Below are positions 33,846 to 43,519 of a stretch of 64,000 bases of DNA, piece by piece (position 1 is the first letter of the stretch; every line of letters starts with the position of its first letter). A program made the position numbers and the translations under genes. A model generated the notes under the pieces. That model did no database searches, was not told the DNA's origin, and saw only the letters and a list, made by a program, of their open reading frames with translations. The stretch spans positions 2,852,001-2,916,000 of the forward strand of contig NZ_CP022464.2 of the NCBI RefSeq assembly GCF_002234575.2, in the 5' to 3' direction. The stretch comes from Enterocloster bolteae. Lineage in GTDB: Bacteria > Bacillota > Clostridia > Lachnospirales > Lachnospiraceae.

Positions 33846-35798
33846 TCAGGCCTCCTCGGCCAATTCTTCCCAGCTCTGGTACAGCTTTTCCAGCTGTCCG
33901 GCTATTTCCTCTTTTTCCTTATTCAGTTCCATAAGCCGGGGCACATCGGTGTACACCTCTTCCAGGGTGAGGAGGGCGTCGATCTCGCTGTCCCTGGTCT
34001 CCAGGGCGTGAATGGACTCCTCTGTTTTTCTGAGCTCGTTCTGAATCCTGCGTATACGGGCCTGTTCTTCCTTCTGGGCTTTCCATTCCAGCTTCAGGTC
34101 GTTTGGGGAACCCTGGGACGGCCGGTCCGGGGACTGGGAGGAACCGGACACTGCGGATGTACGGCTGTTCCTGGCTGCAAACGCGGCTTCCACCACATCC
34201 TTTTTCTCCAGATAATAGTCATAGCTGCCGATATAGTTAATCAGGGACTGTCCGGTCAAGTCCAGAATTCTGGTGGCTGTGCGGTTGATGAAATACCGGT
34301 CGTGGGATACATAGAGTACAGTTCCGGTGTAACGGCACAGGGCGCTTTCCAGGATTTCCTTGGAGGTGATGTCCAGATGGTTGGTGGGCTCGTCAAGGAG
34401 CAGGAAATTGGCGTCGGAAAGCATCAGCTTGGCCAGGGAGACCCGGCCCCGCTCGCCGCCGCTTAAATCGCGGATCAACTTGAACACATCATCCCCTGTA
34501 AAGAGAAAGGACGCCAGGGTGTTGCGGATCTGGGTATTGTTCATGCTGGGATAGGTGTCCTGGATTTCGTCAAACAAGGTCTTATCCATATGAAGGACCT
34601 GGTGTTCCTGGTCGTAGTAGCCGATGTGCACCTTGGAGCCCAGACGTATCTCGCCGGCATCGGCGGGCAGCAGCTGGTTGATGATTTTAAGGAGAGTGGT
34701 CTTGCCGGTGCCGTTGTTGCCGATGATGGCCACCCGTTCCCCGCGCTTGATTTCAAAATTTACGTCTGTGAACAGGGTCTGGCTGTCAAAGGACTTGCTC
34801 AGGCCGGTAACGGTAAGCACATCCTTGCCGCTTTCCACATCCGGCTCCAGCCGGATATCCATGGAGTCGTCGATGTCTATGGGCTTTTCCAGCCGGTCGA
34901 TTTTATCCAGCATCTTTTCCCGGCTCTCGGCCCTGCGGATGGATTTTTCCCGGTTAAAGGATTTAAGCTTGGCAATGACGGCCTCCTGGTGCCTGATTTC
35001 CTGCTGCTGATTTAAGTATGCCCGGATTCTGGCGTCCCGAAGCATGGCTTTTTTGTCGCTGTAGGCCGTGTAATTGCCGCTGAACACGGTCCCGGTTCCA
35101 TTGTCCAGCTCCACGATTTTTGTCACCACCCGGTCCAGGAAATAGCGGTCATGGGCAACGATGATTACGCTGCCGCTGTAGGTCTTAAGGTATGTCTCCA
35201 GCCAGGCGATGGATTCCATATCCAGGTGGTTGGTGGGCTCGTCAAGGAGCAGGATGTCAGGCTTGGTCAGCAGAAGCTTGCCCAGGGATACGCGGGTTTT
35301 CTGGCCCCCGGACAGGGCGTTGATGGGCTTTGAAAATTCCTCCTCGGCAAAGCCAAGGCCCTTTAATACGCCGGTGATTTCACTGCGGCAGGCATAACCG
35401 CCCTCCAGCTCAAACTGGTGGGTCAGGCGGCTGTATTCCTCCAGCATGTTTTCTAAACCTTCGCCGGACGCGCTTTTCATATCCAGTTCCAGGGAGCGGA
35501 TGCGTTCTTCCATCTGAAGGATGGGGCGCTTGACCTCCAGCAGGGCGTCGTGGATGGTGCTCTCGCTGTCCAGGTCCTGGTGCTGGGCCAGGTAGCCGAT
35601 GGAGGCCCCTTTGCTCAGGGCCACGCACCCCTCGTCACAGGCCAGTTCCCCGATGATGATTTTGAGGAGAGTGGACTTGCCGGCGCCGTTGATTCCGACA
35701 ATGGCTGCCTTTTCATGGTCCTCCAGGTGGAAGGAAACCTGCTTTAATATATGTTTCTCTCCAAATGATTTGCTTATATTGCTGCATGATAAAATCAT
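33846..35798 (-). CDS. ABC-F family ATPase
   Basis: The 650-residue protein has two ABC domains and no membrane helices. Walker A is GINGAGKST in the first half and GNNGTGKTT in the second; signatures are LSGGQKTRVSLGKLL and LSGGERGRVSLAKLM; LLLDEPTNHLD occurs in both. A charged linker between the halves and a C-terminal coiled coil (RIQNELRKTEESIHALE) fit the Uup/YfmR/YdiF type. ABC-F proteins act on ribosomes in translation or antibiotic protection. The frame opens at 35837, but AAAGGAG before ATG 35798 marks the start (MILSCSNISKSFG). It is divergent from rex. Confidence 0.93.
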   Translation of the reverse strand: MILSCSNISKSFGEKHILKQVSFHLEDHEKAAIVGINGAGKSTLLKIIIGELACDEGCVALSKGASIGYLAQHQDLDSESTIHDALLEVKRPILQMEERIRSLELDMKSASGEGLENMLEEYSRLTHQFELEGGYACRSEITGVLKGLGFAEEEFSKPINALSGGQKTRVSLGKLLLTKPDILLLDEPTNHLDMESIAWLETYLKTYSGSVIIVAHDRYFLDRVVTKIVELDNGTGTVFSGNYTAYSDKKAMLRDARIRAYLNQQQEIRHQEAVIAKLKSFNREKSIRRAESREKMLDKIDRLEKPIDIDDSMDIRLEPDVESGKDVLTVTGLSKSFDSQTLFTDVNFEIKRGERVAIIGNNGTGKTTLLKIINQLLPADAGEIRLGSKVHIGYYDQEHQVLHMDKTLFDEIQDTYPSMNNTQIRNTLASFLFTGDDVFKLIRDLSGGERGRVSLAKLMLSDANFLLLDEPTNHLDITSKEILESALCRYTGTVLYVSHDRYFINRTATRILDLTGQSLINYIGSYDYYLEKKDVVEAAFAARNSRTSAVSGSSQSPDRPSQGSPNDLKLEWKAQKEEQARIRRIQNELRKTEESIHALETRDSEIDALLTLEEVYTDVPRLMELNKEKEEIAGQLEKLYQSWEELAEEA

Positions 35799-35882
35799 GG
35801 TAAACTCCTTTAAAAACGACATATTTAGCTCTCCCAAGTATAATATACGGAGACGATTTTTTCAAGAACATATGTAAACGGT

Positions 35883-35911
35883 TTGACATTTTTTTGACGT
35901 GTGTTTATAAT
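35883..35911 (+). promoter_or_regulatory. Consensus sigma-A promoter of rex
   Basis: Perfect TTGACA (35883-35888), 17-base spacer and perfect TATAAT (35906-35911), 50 bases before the rex ATG. Confidence 0.85.
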
Positions 35912-35961
35912 AGAACTATTAAGGTTTTGACAGAATTGCACAATGGGAAGGTGGATACATC

Positions 35962-36624
35962 ATGGAACGCAAGGAGATTTCGAAGGCAGTCATATCCAGG
36001 CTGCCCCGTTATTACCGTTATTTAGGTGAATTAATAGAGGAAGGTGTGGAGCGCATATCCTCCAATGAGCTGAGCGCCAGAATGAAAGTGACCGCGTCTC
36101 AGATCCGTCAGGATCTGAATAATTTCGGCGGATTCGGCCAGCAGGGCTACGGTTATAATGTTAAGTACCTCTATTCAGAGATCGCCAAAATACTTGGGAT
36201 TGACAGACAGCACAATGTGATCATCATCGGAGCAGGAAACCTGGGACAGGCCATTGCCAACTATACGAATTTTGAGCGCAGGGGCTTTGTTATCAGGGGA
36301 ATGTTTGATATTAACCCCAAACTGATCGGCCTGGTCATCAGAGGGATTGAGATTCGCTCCGTGGATGATTTGGAAACGTTTATCAGGGAGAATGAGATTC
36401 AGATTGCTGCTCTGACCATCCCGAAGACAAAGGCGCCGGAGATTGCGGACCGCCTGGTAAACGCGGGAATCAGGGCTATCTGGAATTTTGCCCATACGGA
36501 TTTGGTGGTACCGGAGGATGTGGTGGTGGAGAATGTGCACCTGTCCGAGAGCCTGATGCGTCTTTCCTACCGGGTCAGCAGCATGTATGACCTGCAGGAG
36601 GAGAAAAAGAACGCGTTAAAGTAA
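35962..36624 (+). CDS. rex: Redox-sensing transcriptional repressor Rex
   Basis: Rex (220 residues) has an N-terminal winged helix (ISKAVISRLPRYYRYLGEL, then MKVTASQIRQDLNNFGGFG) and a Rossmann domain with GAGNLGQAIANY for NADH. A C-terminal helix swaps between subunits. Rex senses the NADH/NAD ratio and represses fermentative and reductive genes in Gram-positives. The upstream gene is divergent. acpS and nnr follow closely; nnr repairs damaged NAD(P)H, a sensible companion to a NADH sensor. No clear Rex operator was seen before the gene. Confidence 0.95.
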   Translation: MERKEISKAVISRLPRYYRYLGELIEEGVERISSNELSARMKVTASQIRQDLNNFGGFGQQGYGYNVKYLYSEIAKILGIDRQHNVIIIGAGNLGQAIANYTNFERRGFVIRGMFDINPKLIGLVIRGIEIRSVDDLETFIRENEIQIAALTIPKTKAPEIADRLVNAGIRAIWNFAHTDLVVPEDVVVENVHLSESLMRLSYRVSSMYDLQEEKKNALK

Positions 36625-36644
36625 ATGTTTAGGAAGACAGCACC

Positions 36645-37064
36645 ATGATACTTGGAGTTGGAACAGATTTAATTGAAATCAGACGCATGGAAAAAGCCTG
36701 TAAAAAGGATTATTTTGTGGTGCGTACATTTACGGATATGGAAAGCCGGCAAGCAAAGGGGTCCGCCTCTAAGCTGGCCGGCTCTTTTGCTGTGAAGGAA
36801 GCGGTTGCCAAGGCTTTGGGGACAGGGTTTCGGACCTTCATGCCCATCGACGTGGAGGTGCTCAGGGATGATATGGGAAAACCCTATGTCCGCCTTTACA
36901 GAGGGGCCCTTAAGCGGTTTCAGGAGATGGGAATGGAGCGTCTGGAGGTGTCCATCACCAATACAAGGGAATACGCCATGGCGTTTGCAGTGGGAGAAGG
37001 AAGGATAAAGGAGGTACAGCCAAATGAGGATGCTGGTAACGGGAAAACAGATGAAGGCCATTGA
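36645..37064 (+). CDS. acpS: Holo-[acyl-carrier-protein] synthase
   Basis: AcpS moves phosphopantetheine from CoA to apo-ACP. This 139-residue copy has GVGTDLIEIRRME with the metal-binding Asp, the FAVKEAVAKALGTG motif with the metal-binding Glu, and a C-terminal VSITNTREYAMAFAVG strand. It is about 15 residues longer than usual; the extra polar tail (EVQPNEDAGNGKTDEGH) overlaps the nnr start by 41 bases. It sits 20 bases after rex and is likely cotranscribed. Confidence 0.92.
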   Translation: MILGVGTDLIEIRRMEKACKKDYFVVRTFTDMESRQAKGSASKLAGSFAVKEAVAKALGTGFRTFMPIDVEVLRDDMGKPYVRLYRGALKRFQEMGMERLEVSITNTREYAMAFAVGEGRIKEVQPNEDAGNGKTDEGH

Positions 37065-38565
37065 CGCATACACCATCCACACCATAGGAATCCCCTCCCT
37101 GGTCCTGATGGAGCGGGCAGCTCTTAAGGTGGCCCTGGCAGCGGAGCGCCTGTGGGAAAAGGGGGATGTAATCTGGGCGGTGTGCGGCACCGGCAACAAC
37201 GGGGCCGACGGTGTGGCGGCAGCCAGAATGCTTCATCTAAAAGGATATCCGGTGCGTGTATTTCTGGTGGGAAATCCGGATAAGGGAACAGAGGAATTCA
37301 GGACGCAGCTTAAGATTGCAGGCAACGTGGGACTTTTCACTCTGCCGTGGCAGGAGGGGGAGAAGGAAGAATGCGGCCTTCTCATAGACGCGGTGTTCGG
37401 CGTGGGACTGAGCCGCCCTGTGGAGGGGGATTACAGGCAGTGTATCGAAATGCTTGCGTCCAAGTCCATCCGCAGCACTGTGGCGGTGGATGTGCCTTCC
37501 GGCATTCATGGGGATACGGGAACTGTCATGGGCATAGCCCTGTGGGCGGACCTGACGGTTACCTTTGGATGGGAGAAAACCGGGACAGCCCTGTATCCGG
37601 GCCGGGAGTACGCGGGCCGGGTGGAGGTGGCTGATATCGGATTTCCCGGACAGGCCCTGGAGGCGGTGAAGGAAGCAGAGGGGACGGCGGCAGGAGATTT
37701 TGCCGTTACCTACAGTGATGATGATTTGAAACGGATACCCAGGCGCCCTGCCTATTCCAACAAGGGAACCTTTGGAAAGGTGCTGATTGTGGCAGGCTCT
37801 AAGAATATGTGCGGGGCCGCCTACCTGAGCGCTTTATCCGCATACAGGACAGGGGCGGGACTGGTAAAACTGCTTACGGTGGAGGAAAACCGTCAGATTC
37901 TCCAGGAACGCCTGCCTGAGGCCATCATAGCCACCTACACCCCTGACCAGCTCATGGAGGGCAGGGATGAATTCAGGAAGATGATAGAAGCCCAGATGGA
38001 ATGGGCTGACGTGGTGGTGCTGGGACCGGGACTGGGAAACGGACCCTATGTGGAATATCTGGTGGAGGATATACTGACCAGCGCGTTCGTGCCTGTCATC
38101 ATTGACGCCGACGGCCTGAATGCCATAGCGGGTCATCCATATCTTACCTCCTACTATACAGAGAACATTATCGTGACGCCCCATCTGGGAGAAATGGCCC
38201 GTCTTACAGGGGAGGGAATCGATCAGATTAAGGAGAACCTGGCAGCCACGGCCCTGGAGTATGCGGGCCGCTACGGCCTTACCTGCGTGTTAAAGGACGC
38301 CGCCACTGTGACTGCGGGACGGGACGGGAACCTGTACATCAACTCCAGCGGCAACAGCGCCATGGCAAAGGCAGGCTCCGGCGACGTGCTCACAGGCATC
38401 ATAGCAGGTCTGATAGCCATTGGCATGGAGGAAGAGGAGGCGGCCTGTCTGGGTGTATATCTTCATGGACGGGCAGGGGACGCGGCTGCCTCTAAAAGCG
38501 GCGCCCACAGCCTGCTGGCTTCGGAACTGGCGGATGCTGTTGGCAGTGTGATGACCATGGTGTGA
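37024..38565 (+). CDS. nnr: Bifunctional NAD(P)H-hydrate epimerase/dehydratase
   Basis: This 513-residue fusion has an N-terminal YjeF epimerase domain (MLVTGKQMKAIDAYTI, CGTGNNGADGVAAARML) and a C-terminal ribokinase-like dehydratase domain. The latter shows NKGTFGKVLIVAGS, GPGLGN, TPHLGEMARLTG and the nucleotide motif AKAGSGDVLTGIIAGL. The enzyme repairs hydrated NAD(P)H. The start overlaps acpS by 41 bases. The last codons lie inside the first unit of a 27-bp tandem repeat that continues past the stop, so the C-terminus may have been reset by repeat growth. Confidence 0.94.
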   Translation: MRMLVTGKQMKAIDAYTIHTIGIPSLVLMERAALKVALAAERLWEKGDVIWAVCGTGNNGADGVAAARMLHLKGYPVRVFLVGNPDKGTEEFRTQLKIAGNVGLFTLPWQEGEKEECGLLIDAVFGVGLSRPVEGDYRQCIEMLASKSIRSTVAVDVPSGIHGDTGTVMGIALWADLTVTFGWEKTGTALYPGREYAGRVEVADIGFPGQALEAVKEAEGTAAGDFAVTYSDDDLKRIPRRPAYSNKGTFGKVLIVAGSKNMCGAAYLSALSAYRTGAGLVKLLTVEENRQILQERLPEAIIATYTPDQLMEGRDEFRKMIEAQMEWADVVVLGPGLGNGPYVEYLVEDILTSAFVPVIIDADGLNAIAGHPYLTSYYTENIIVTPHLGEMARLTGEGIDQIKENLAATALEYAGRYGLTCVLKDAATVTAGRDGNLYINSSGNSAMAKAGSGDVLTGIIAGLIAIGMEEEEAACLGVYLHGRAGDAAASKSGAHSLLASELADAVGSVMTMV

Positions 38566-38690
38566 CGGTCATGGTGTGCGGCTGGGGTGTGACAGTCATG
38601 GTGTGCGGCTGGGGTGTGATGGCCATGGTGTGCGGCTGGGGTGTGACAGTCATGGTGTGACGGCCAGGGCGTGACAGCCAAGGTGTGACA
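38559..38690. repeat. 27-bp tandem repeat spanning the nnr stop codon
   Basis: Units at 38559-38585, 38586-38612 and 38613-38639 (GGTGTGACRGTCATGGTGTG then CGGCTGG), with degenerate partial copies to about 38690. The nnr stop (38563-38565) is in the first unit. Each unit carries TGA, so read-through into the array is stopped at once. Confidence 0.88.
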
Positions 38691-38783
38691 ACTGCGGTGC
38701 AGCATCCGTTCCGCCGCGCCAAATAATAAAATGAGATTGAAAATGGGCCGGAACAGAGGCCCGTGACACAGGAGGCAACAACA

Positions 38784-39974
38784 ATGAATTCTTACAGCAG
38801 AGTTTACGCATCCATTGACCTGGATGCGGTGGAATCCAATATGAGGGCAATGAAGGACAGTCTGCCTCCTTCCGCTTCCATGATCGGGGTGGTAAAGACA
38901 GACGGGTACGGACACGGGGCAGTTCCGGTGGCCAGGGCCATTGATCCTTACGTAAAAGGGTACGCGGTGGCCACCATTGACGAGGCGATTATCCTGCGCC
39001 GCCACGGCATCCAGAAGATGATTCTGGTACTGGGCGTGACCCATGAGAGCCGTTTTGAGGATCTGGTCCGGTACGATATACGCCCTGCCATGTTCCGGTA
39101 TGAGGAGGCGGGGAAATTGTCTGAAACAGCTGTAAAGAACGGCGCCAGGGCAAACATCCATCTGGCGGTGGATACGGGCATGAGCCGGATTGGAATGACG
39201 CCGGATGAGGCGTCGGCAGACGAGGCGGCCCGTATATCCAGGCTTCCCGGAATATGCATTGAGGGTATGTTTACCCATTTTGCCAGGGCAGACGAGGCGG
39301 ACAAGGCATTTTATGAGGCACAGTATAAGAAATACAGGGAATTCTGTGAAATGCTCTGCAGCCGTGGGGTGGATATCCCGATCCGCCACTGCTCCAACAG
39401 CGCCGGTATTGTGGAGGGGCTGGACTCCAACGGACTGGATATGGTGCGCGCCGGAATCTCTATTTACGGCCTGTACCCATCAGACGAGGTGGCCCGGGAC
39501 AGGGTGAAGCTGGTTCCTGCCATGGAGCTTAAGAGCTTTATCACATACATAAAGACCATTGGGCCGGGTACGGCTGTGAGCTATGGGGGTACCTTTGTGG
39601 CGGACCGTCCCATGCGTGTGGCCACCATTCCCGTGGGATACGGGGACGGCTACCTGCGCAGTCTCTCCAACAAGGGAGCGGTGCTTATCCGGGGAAAACG
39701 GGCAGAGATCCTTGGCAGGATATGCATGGACCAGTTTATGGCAGATGTCACAGACATCCCGGAGGCAGAGGAAGGCGACCAGGTGACTCTCATTGGAAGG
39801 GATGGGGAGGAATGCATCACGGTGGAGGAGTTAGCTGCCTTAAGCGGCGGTTTTCACTATGAGATTATCTGCCAAATCGGCAAACGGGTTCCAAGAGTCT
39901 ACCTGCGGGACGGGAAGGCCATTGGGAAAAAGGATTACTTTAATGATATTTACGAGGGCTTTGGATATATGTAA
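38784..39974 (+). CDS. alr: Alanine racemase
   Basis: This 396-residue PLP enzyme supplies D-alanine for the cell wall. Lys38 in VVKTDGYGHG binds PLP, the catalytic tyrosine lies in GTAVSYGGTF, and the domain shows IHLAVDTGMSRIGM, HCSNSAG and RAGISIYGLYP. ATG 38784 has AGGAGG 10 bases before it; GTG 38763 upstream is not supported. It follows the repeat array and precedes a mazF-like gene, an order well known in Gram-positives. Confidence 0.96.
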   Translation: MNSYSRVYASIDLDAVESNMRAMKDSLPPSASMIGVVKTDGYGHGAVPVARAIDPYVKGYAVATIDEAIILRRHGIQKMILVLGVTHESRFEDLVRYDIRPAMFRYEEAGKLSETAVKNGARANIHLAVDTGMSRIGMTPDEASADEAARISRLPGICIEGMFTHFARADEADKAFYEAQYKKYREFCEMLCSRGVDIPIRHCSNSAGIVEGLDSNGLDMVRAGISIYGLYPSDEVARDRVKLVPAMELKSFITYIKTIGPGTAVSYGGTFVADRPMRVATIPVGYGDGYLRSLSNKGAVLIRGKRAEILGRICMDQFMADVTDIPEAEEGDQVTLIGRDGEECITVEELAALSGGFHYEIICQIGKRVPRVYLRDGKAIGKKDYFNDIYEGFGYM

Positions 39975-40113
39975 AAGCCTACCAGGCTCAAAGAGAACGT
40001 CTGATTCATATGTTATTAGTGTGGCGTAAAGCCGGCCGGATGCACCAGTGTATCCCGGCTATGTATACACAGGTCAAAAATGTCAATACTAAGGTTGAAT
40101 AAATTGACGGAGT

Positions 40114-40470
40114 GTGAACGATGTGATTATCAGACGTGGAGATATTTATTATGCAGATTTGCGGCCGGTGGTGGGTTCGGAACAGGGGGGAGTGCGCCCT
40201 GTGCTGATTATCCAGAATGACGTGGGAAACAAGCACAGCCCCACGGTCATATGTGCGGCCATTACATCCAGGATGAACAAAGCCAAGCTGCCCACCCATG
40301 TGGAGCTGCCCACCAGGCGCTGTGCCATGATTAAGGATTCGGTCATTCTCCTGGAACAGCTGCGCACCATTGACAAGCAGAGACTGAAGGAGAAAATCTG
40401 CCACATTGACGAGGAGCTTCAGCAGAAGGTGGATGAGGCCCTTATGATTAGCCTGGAACTGCGTACATAA
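40114..40470 (+). CDS. MazF/PemK-type endoribonuclease toxin, no antitoxin seen
   Basis: The 118-residue toxin is of the Bacillus NdoA type: RRGDIYYADLRPVVGSEQGG, RPVLIIQNDVGN, the catalytic Arg and Thr in AAITSR, THVELPT and DSVILLEQLRTIDKQRL. These enzymes cut mRNA at short motifs. The start is GTG 40114 or GTG 40123. In Bacillus the antitoxin gene lies just upstream, between alr and the toxin; here 39975-40113 has no such frame, so the antitoxin is missing or coded elsewhere. Confidence 0.9.
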   Translation: MNDVIIRRGDIYYADLRPVVGSEQGGVRPVLIIQNDVGNKHSPTVICAAITSRMNKAKLPTHVELPTRRCAMIKDSVILLEQLRTIDKQRLKEKICHIDEELQQKVDEALMISLELRT

Positions 40471-40650
40471 GCAGGCGGGGGACCCGTGAGCGGGAACCAA
40501 GAGCAGGAGCATAAGGCACCATTGACGAAATATGAGAAAAATGATATGATAAGCAGAGTTATGCCGTATTTTAGGGGTATAGCTCTGTTTTTTTGGCAGG
40601 GCCCGACGGTTATGGTGTTTCATGAGTATGAAAGGAGTCTTTTTGTCATT

Positions 40651-42126
40651 ATGGACGATGGTTATCCACCTGTCAGTATCCTCATATTGATAGGATTTAT
40701 TCTTCTGGAGGCAGTGTTTTACGGTTTTGGTTCGGCAATACAGAATGTGAACGAAGGGAAGCTGGAAGAGGAGGCGGCCGGGGGGAATAAGAAGGCCGCG
40801 CGTCTGTTAGAGATAGTGAACCGTCCCGTGCGGTTCGTCCATACCATCCAGGTCACCACCCATCTGATGGGTATGATTATAGGAGCGGCGATCCTTCCTG
40901 CCATGATTGGCATGGTGGAGCGCAGGTTCCTTTTGGGAAAGGTACTGGCCTGGGTAGATCCGGCCCAGGTGATGGCGGCAGCGGGCACGCCCTGGTACAG
41001 GAATCCGTCCTGGTGGCAGTGGGCAGGGATTCTGGCCCTGGTCACCATATTTGTCCTGGTGCTGGTTATCAGCTTCGGCATCATCATACCTAAACGTCTG
41101 GCGGCCAAGGAGCCTGAGAAGTGGGGATACCATATGCTTCCGGTGGTGCTCTTTTTCGCGGGGCTATTCCTGCCCCTGACACGCCTGATTACGTTGATTT
41201 CTTCCCTGGTGCTTAAGCTCTTCGGGGTGGACCTGGCGGATGACGACGGCAACGTGACAGAGGAAGATATCATGTCTATGGTGAATGAAGGCCATGAACA
41301 GGGTGTCCTGGAAGCGGATGAGACAGAGATGATAACCAATATCTTTGAGCTGGGAGACAAGGAAGCCGCGGATATCATGACGCACCGCACCAACATGACG
41401 GTTCTGGACGGCAGCATGAGCCTTAAGGAGGCAGTGGATTTTATCCTGAATGAAGGCGTGAATACCCGGTACCCTGTATACGGAGAGGACATAGATGATA
41501 TCATCGGCATACTCCACATGCGCGATGCCATGACCTTTGCGGAAAAGGAAGAGAACAAGGACAGGATGGTTATGGACATTCCCGGCCTTTTAAGGGAAGC
41601 CAATTTTATACCTGAGACAAGGAACATCGACACCCTTTTCAAGGAGATGCAGTCCCGCAAGATTCACATGGAAATCGTGGTGGATGAGTACGGACAGACA
41701 GCAGGCCTTCTCACCATGGAGGACATACTGGAAGAAATCGTAGGCAACATCATGGATGAATACGATGAGGAAGAGGATTTCATACAGGCCATGGAGGATG
41801 GCACTTTTGTCATGAGCGGCCTTACGCCCTTGGAAGATGTGATGGAAACCCTGGATATTGAACTGCCTGAGGAGGACAGCGACACCTACGATACCCTGAA
41901 TGGATATCTGGTCTCACGGCTGGACCGCATCCCTCAGGAAGGGGAGAACCCCCAGGTGGAGTTCGGCGGCTGGCTCTTTGAAGTGGAGCGGGCCGGCAAT
42001 AAGATGATAGAGAGCGTCCGGGTCGTGCCTGTGCCAGAAAGCGGGAAGGCTGCGGACCGCGGGAAAGATTCGGTGGAAGAGAAATATGATGCAGTTAATA
42101 GAGAGTACGAAGGAGATGTTTCGTGA
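40651..42126 (+). CDS. CNNM/CorC-type transporter with CBS pair
   Basis: From ATG 40651 the protein has 491 residues; the frame extends in line to GTG 40486 (546 residues), and the true start is uncertain. The extension is polar and not typical of the family; AAAGGAG lies 13 bases before 40651. Domains: DUF21 membrane region with four helices, CBS pair (ADIMTHRTNMTVLDGSMSLK, DIIGILHMRDAMTF), and CorC_HlyC domain (GQTAGLLTMEDILEEIVGNI). Members are linked to magnesium or sodium efflux. The last 41 bases overlap the MATE gene. Confidence 0.88.
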   Translation: MDDGYPPVSILILIGFILLEAVFYGFGSAIQNVNEGKLEEEAAGGNKKAARLLEIVNRPVRFVHTIQVTTHLMGMIIGAAILPAMIGMVERRFLLGKVLAWVDPAQVMAAAGTPWYRNPSWWQWAGILALVTIFVLVLVISFGIIIPKRLAAKEPEKWGYHMLPVVLFFAGLFLPLTRLITLISSLVLKLFGVDLADDDGNVTEEDIMSMVNEGHEQGVLEADETEMITNIFELGDKEAADIMTHRTNMTVLDGSMSLKEAVDFILNEGVNTRYPVYGEDIDDIIGILHMRDAMTFAEKEENKDRMVMDIPGLLREANFIPETRNIDTLFKEMQSRKIHMEIVVDEYGQTAGLLTMEDILEEIVGNIMDEYDEEEDFIQAMEDGTFVMSGLTPLEDVMETLDIELPEEDSDTYDTLNGYLVSRLDRIPQEGENPQVEFGGWLFEVERAGNKMIESVRVVPVPESGKAADRGKDSVEEKYDAVNREYEGDVS

Positions 42127-43468
42127 CAGCAGATTTTTAAGGAAGGCGCTGATGATTGCCTGTCCCGTGGCTCTGCAGGGAATGCTCAACACAGTGGTAA
42201 ACCTGGTGGATACCCTGATGATTGGCACCATGGGGGCCACCGCCATAGCGGCAGTGGGACTGGCCAATAAGTTCTTCTTTGTTTTTTCGCTTCTGGTATT
42301 CGGAATTGTCAGCGGAAGCGGCGTGCTGGCGGCCCAGTTCTGGGGAAACGGTGATTTGAGGAGCATACGGAAGGTCCTGGGGCTTTCCATACTTCTGGCT
42401 CTGACAGGGGCCTTGTTCTTCGTTGTGCCGGCCCTTGTTTCCCCACAATCCGTCATGCGCATATTCACCACCAGCCATGACAGCGTGGAGCTGGGGTCAA
42501 AGTATTTGAAAATAGCGGTATTAACCTACCCCTTTCTGGCCATGACCAATGTGTATGTGGCCATACTCAGGGCGGTGAACAAGGTCATTTTCCCTGTCAT
42601 AAGCAGCTGCATAGCAATCGTGATTAATATATGCCTGAACTATGTGCTGATTTTCGGCAAGCTGGGTATGCCTGCCATGGGAGTGTCGGGTGCGGCTGTG
42701 GCCACCCTGATAGCAAGGATAATTGAAATTGTGCTGATTCTGGGGTATGTGTACGGAAAAAGGCTTCCGGTGGCCTGCGGCCTTCAGGATTTGTTTGGCT
42801 GGAGCAGACTGTTTGTCAGCCGGTTTTTCGGCACATCAGCCCCTGTCATTGCCAATGAGTTCATGTGGGGGCTGGGCACCACCATGTATTCTCTGGCATA
42901 CGGGCGCATGGGGGACGAGGCAGTGGCGGCCATCACCATTGCCACCACCATACAGGATATACTGGTGGTATTGTTCCAGGGCCTGAGCGCGGCCACTGCC
43001 GTTATCCTGGGCAATGAGCTGGGGGCAGGCCATCTCAAGCGGGCGGAGAAGTATGCGGTGCATTTCTTCATCCTCCAGTTCATTGCCACGGTAGGCGTGG
43101 CAGTGGTGCTGATTGGCATTCGCTGGCCCATCATCGGCCTTTACAACATTACGCCTGAGGTGGCCCGGGACGTAAGCCTGTGCATCCTGATTTTTGCGGC
43201 CTACATGCCGGCCAAGATGTTCAATTATGTCAATGTGGTGGGTGTGCTGAGAAGCGGCGGCGATACCAAGATGTGTCTGTTCCTTGATACCAGCGGCGTG
43301 TGGTTCATCGGCGTACCGCTGGCGTTTTTGGGAGCCCTGGTGTGGAGGCTGCCTATCTATACAGTGTATGCCCTGGTTATGACGGAAGAGGTATATAAGG
43401 CTGTTCTGGGATATATACGGTACAGGCAGAAGAAGTGGCTCAGGAACCTGGCTTCAGATGTGGGGTGA
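42086..43468 (+). CDS. MATE-family multidrug exporter
   Basis: The 460-residue carrier has 12 predicted helices in two homologous halves. Family marks include ALMIACPVALQGMLNTVVNL in helix 1, LVDTLMIGTMGATAIAAVGL and FGTSAPVIANEFMWGLGTTM at the start of the second half. MATE proteins expel drugs and metabolites using sodium or proton gradients. The start overlaps the CorC gene by 41 bases, implying coupling. It ends 175 bases before yebC, which has its own promoter. Confidence 0.93.
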   Translation: MMQLIESTKEMFRDSRFLRKALMIACPVALQGMLNTVVNLVDTLMIGTMGATAIAAVGLANKFFFVFSLLVFGIVSGSGVLAAQFWGNGDLRSIRKVLGLSILLALTGALFFVVPALVSPQSVMRIFTTSHDSVELGSKYLKIAVLTYPFLAMTNVYVAILRAVNKVIFPVISSCIAIVINICLNYVLIFGKLGMPAMGVSGAAVATLIARIIEIVLILGYVYGKRLPVACGLQDLFGWSRLFVSRFFGTSAPVIANEFMWGLGTTMYSLAYGRMGDEAVAAITIATTIQDILVVLFQGLSAATAVILGNELGAGHLKRAEKYAVHFFILQFIATVGVAVVLIGIRWPIIGLYNITPEVARDVSLCILIFAAYMPAKMFNYVNVVGVLRSGGDTKMCLFLDTSGVWFIGVPLAFLGALVWRLPIYTVYALVMTEEVYKAVLGYIRYRQKKWLRNLASDVG

Positions 43469-43519
43469 GTCTGGCAGACAGGGGCTGGGCAAAAGGGTCT
43501 GCCGGCCGAAGAATTTTTC

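Noticed and set aside
35912..35961. Rex operator for autoregulation
   Set aside because: TTGACAGAATTGCACAA has outer TTG/CAA only; the inner bases do not fit the usual palindrome.
38463..39389. 308-codon minus-strand frame with histidine-rich repeats
   Set aside because: The repeats are the 27-bp array read backwards and the rest is antisense to alr.
40719..41660. 313-codon minus-strand frame opposite the CorC gene
   Set aside because: Serine/arginine-rich shadow of a well-supported plus-strand gene.
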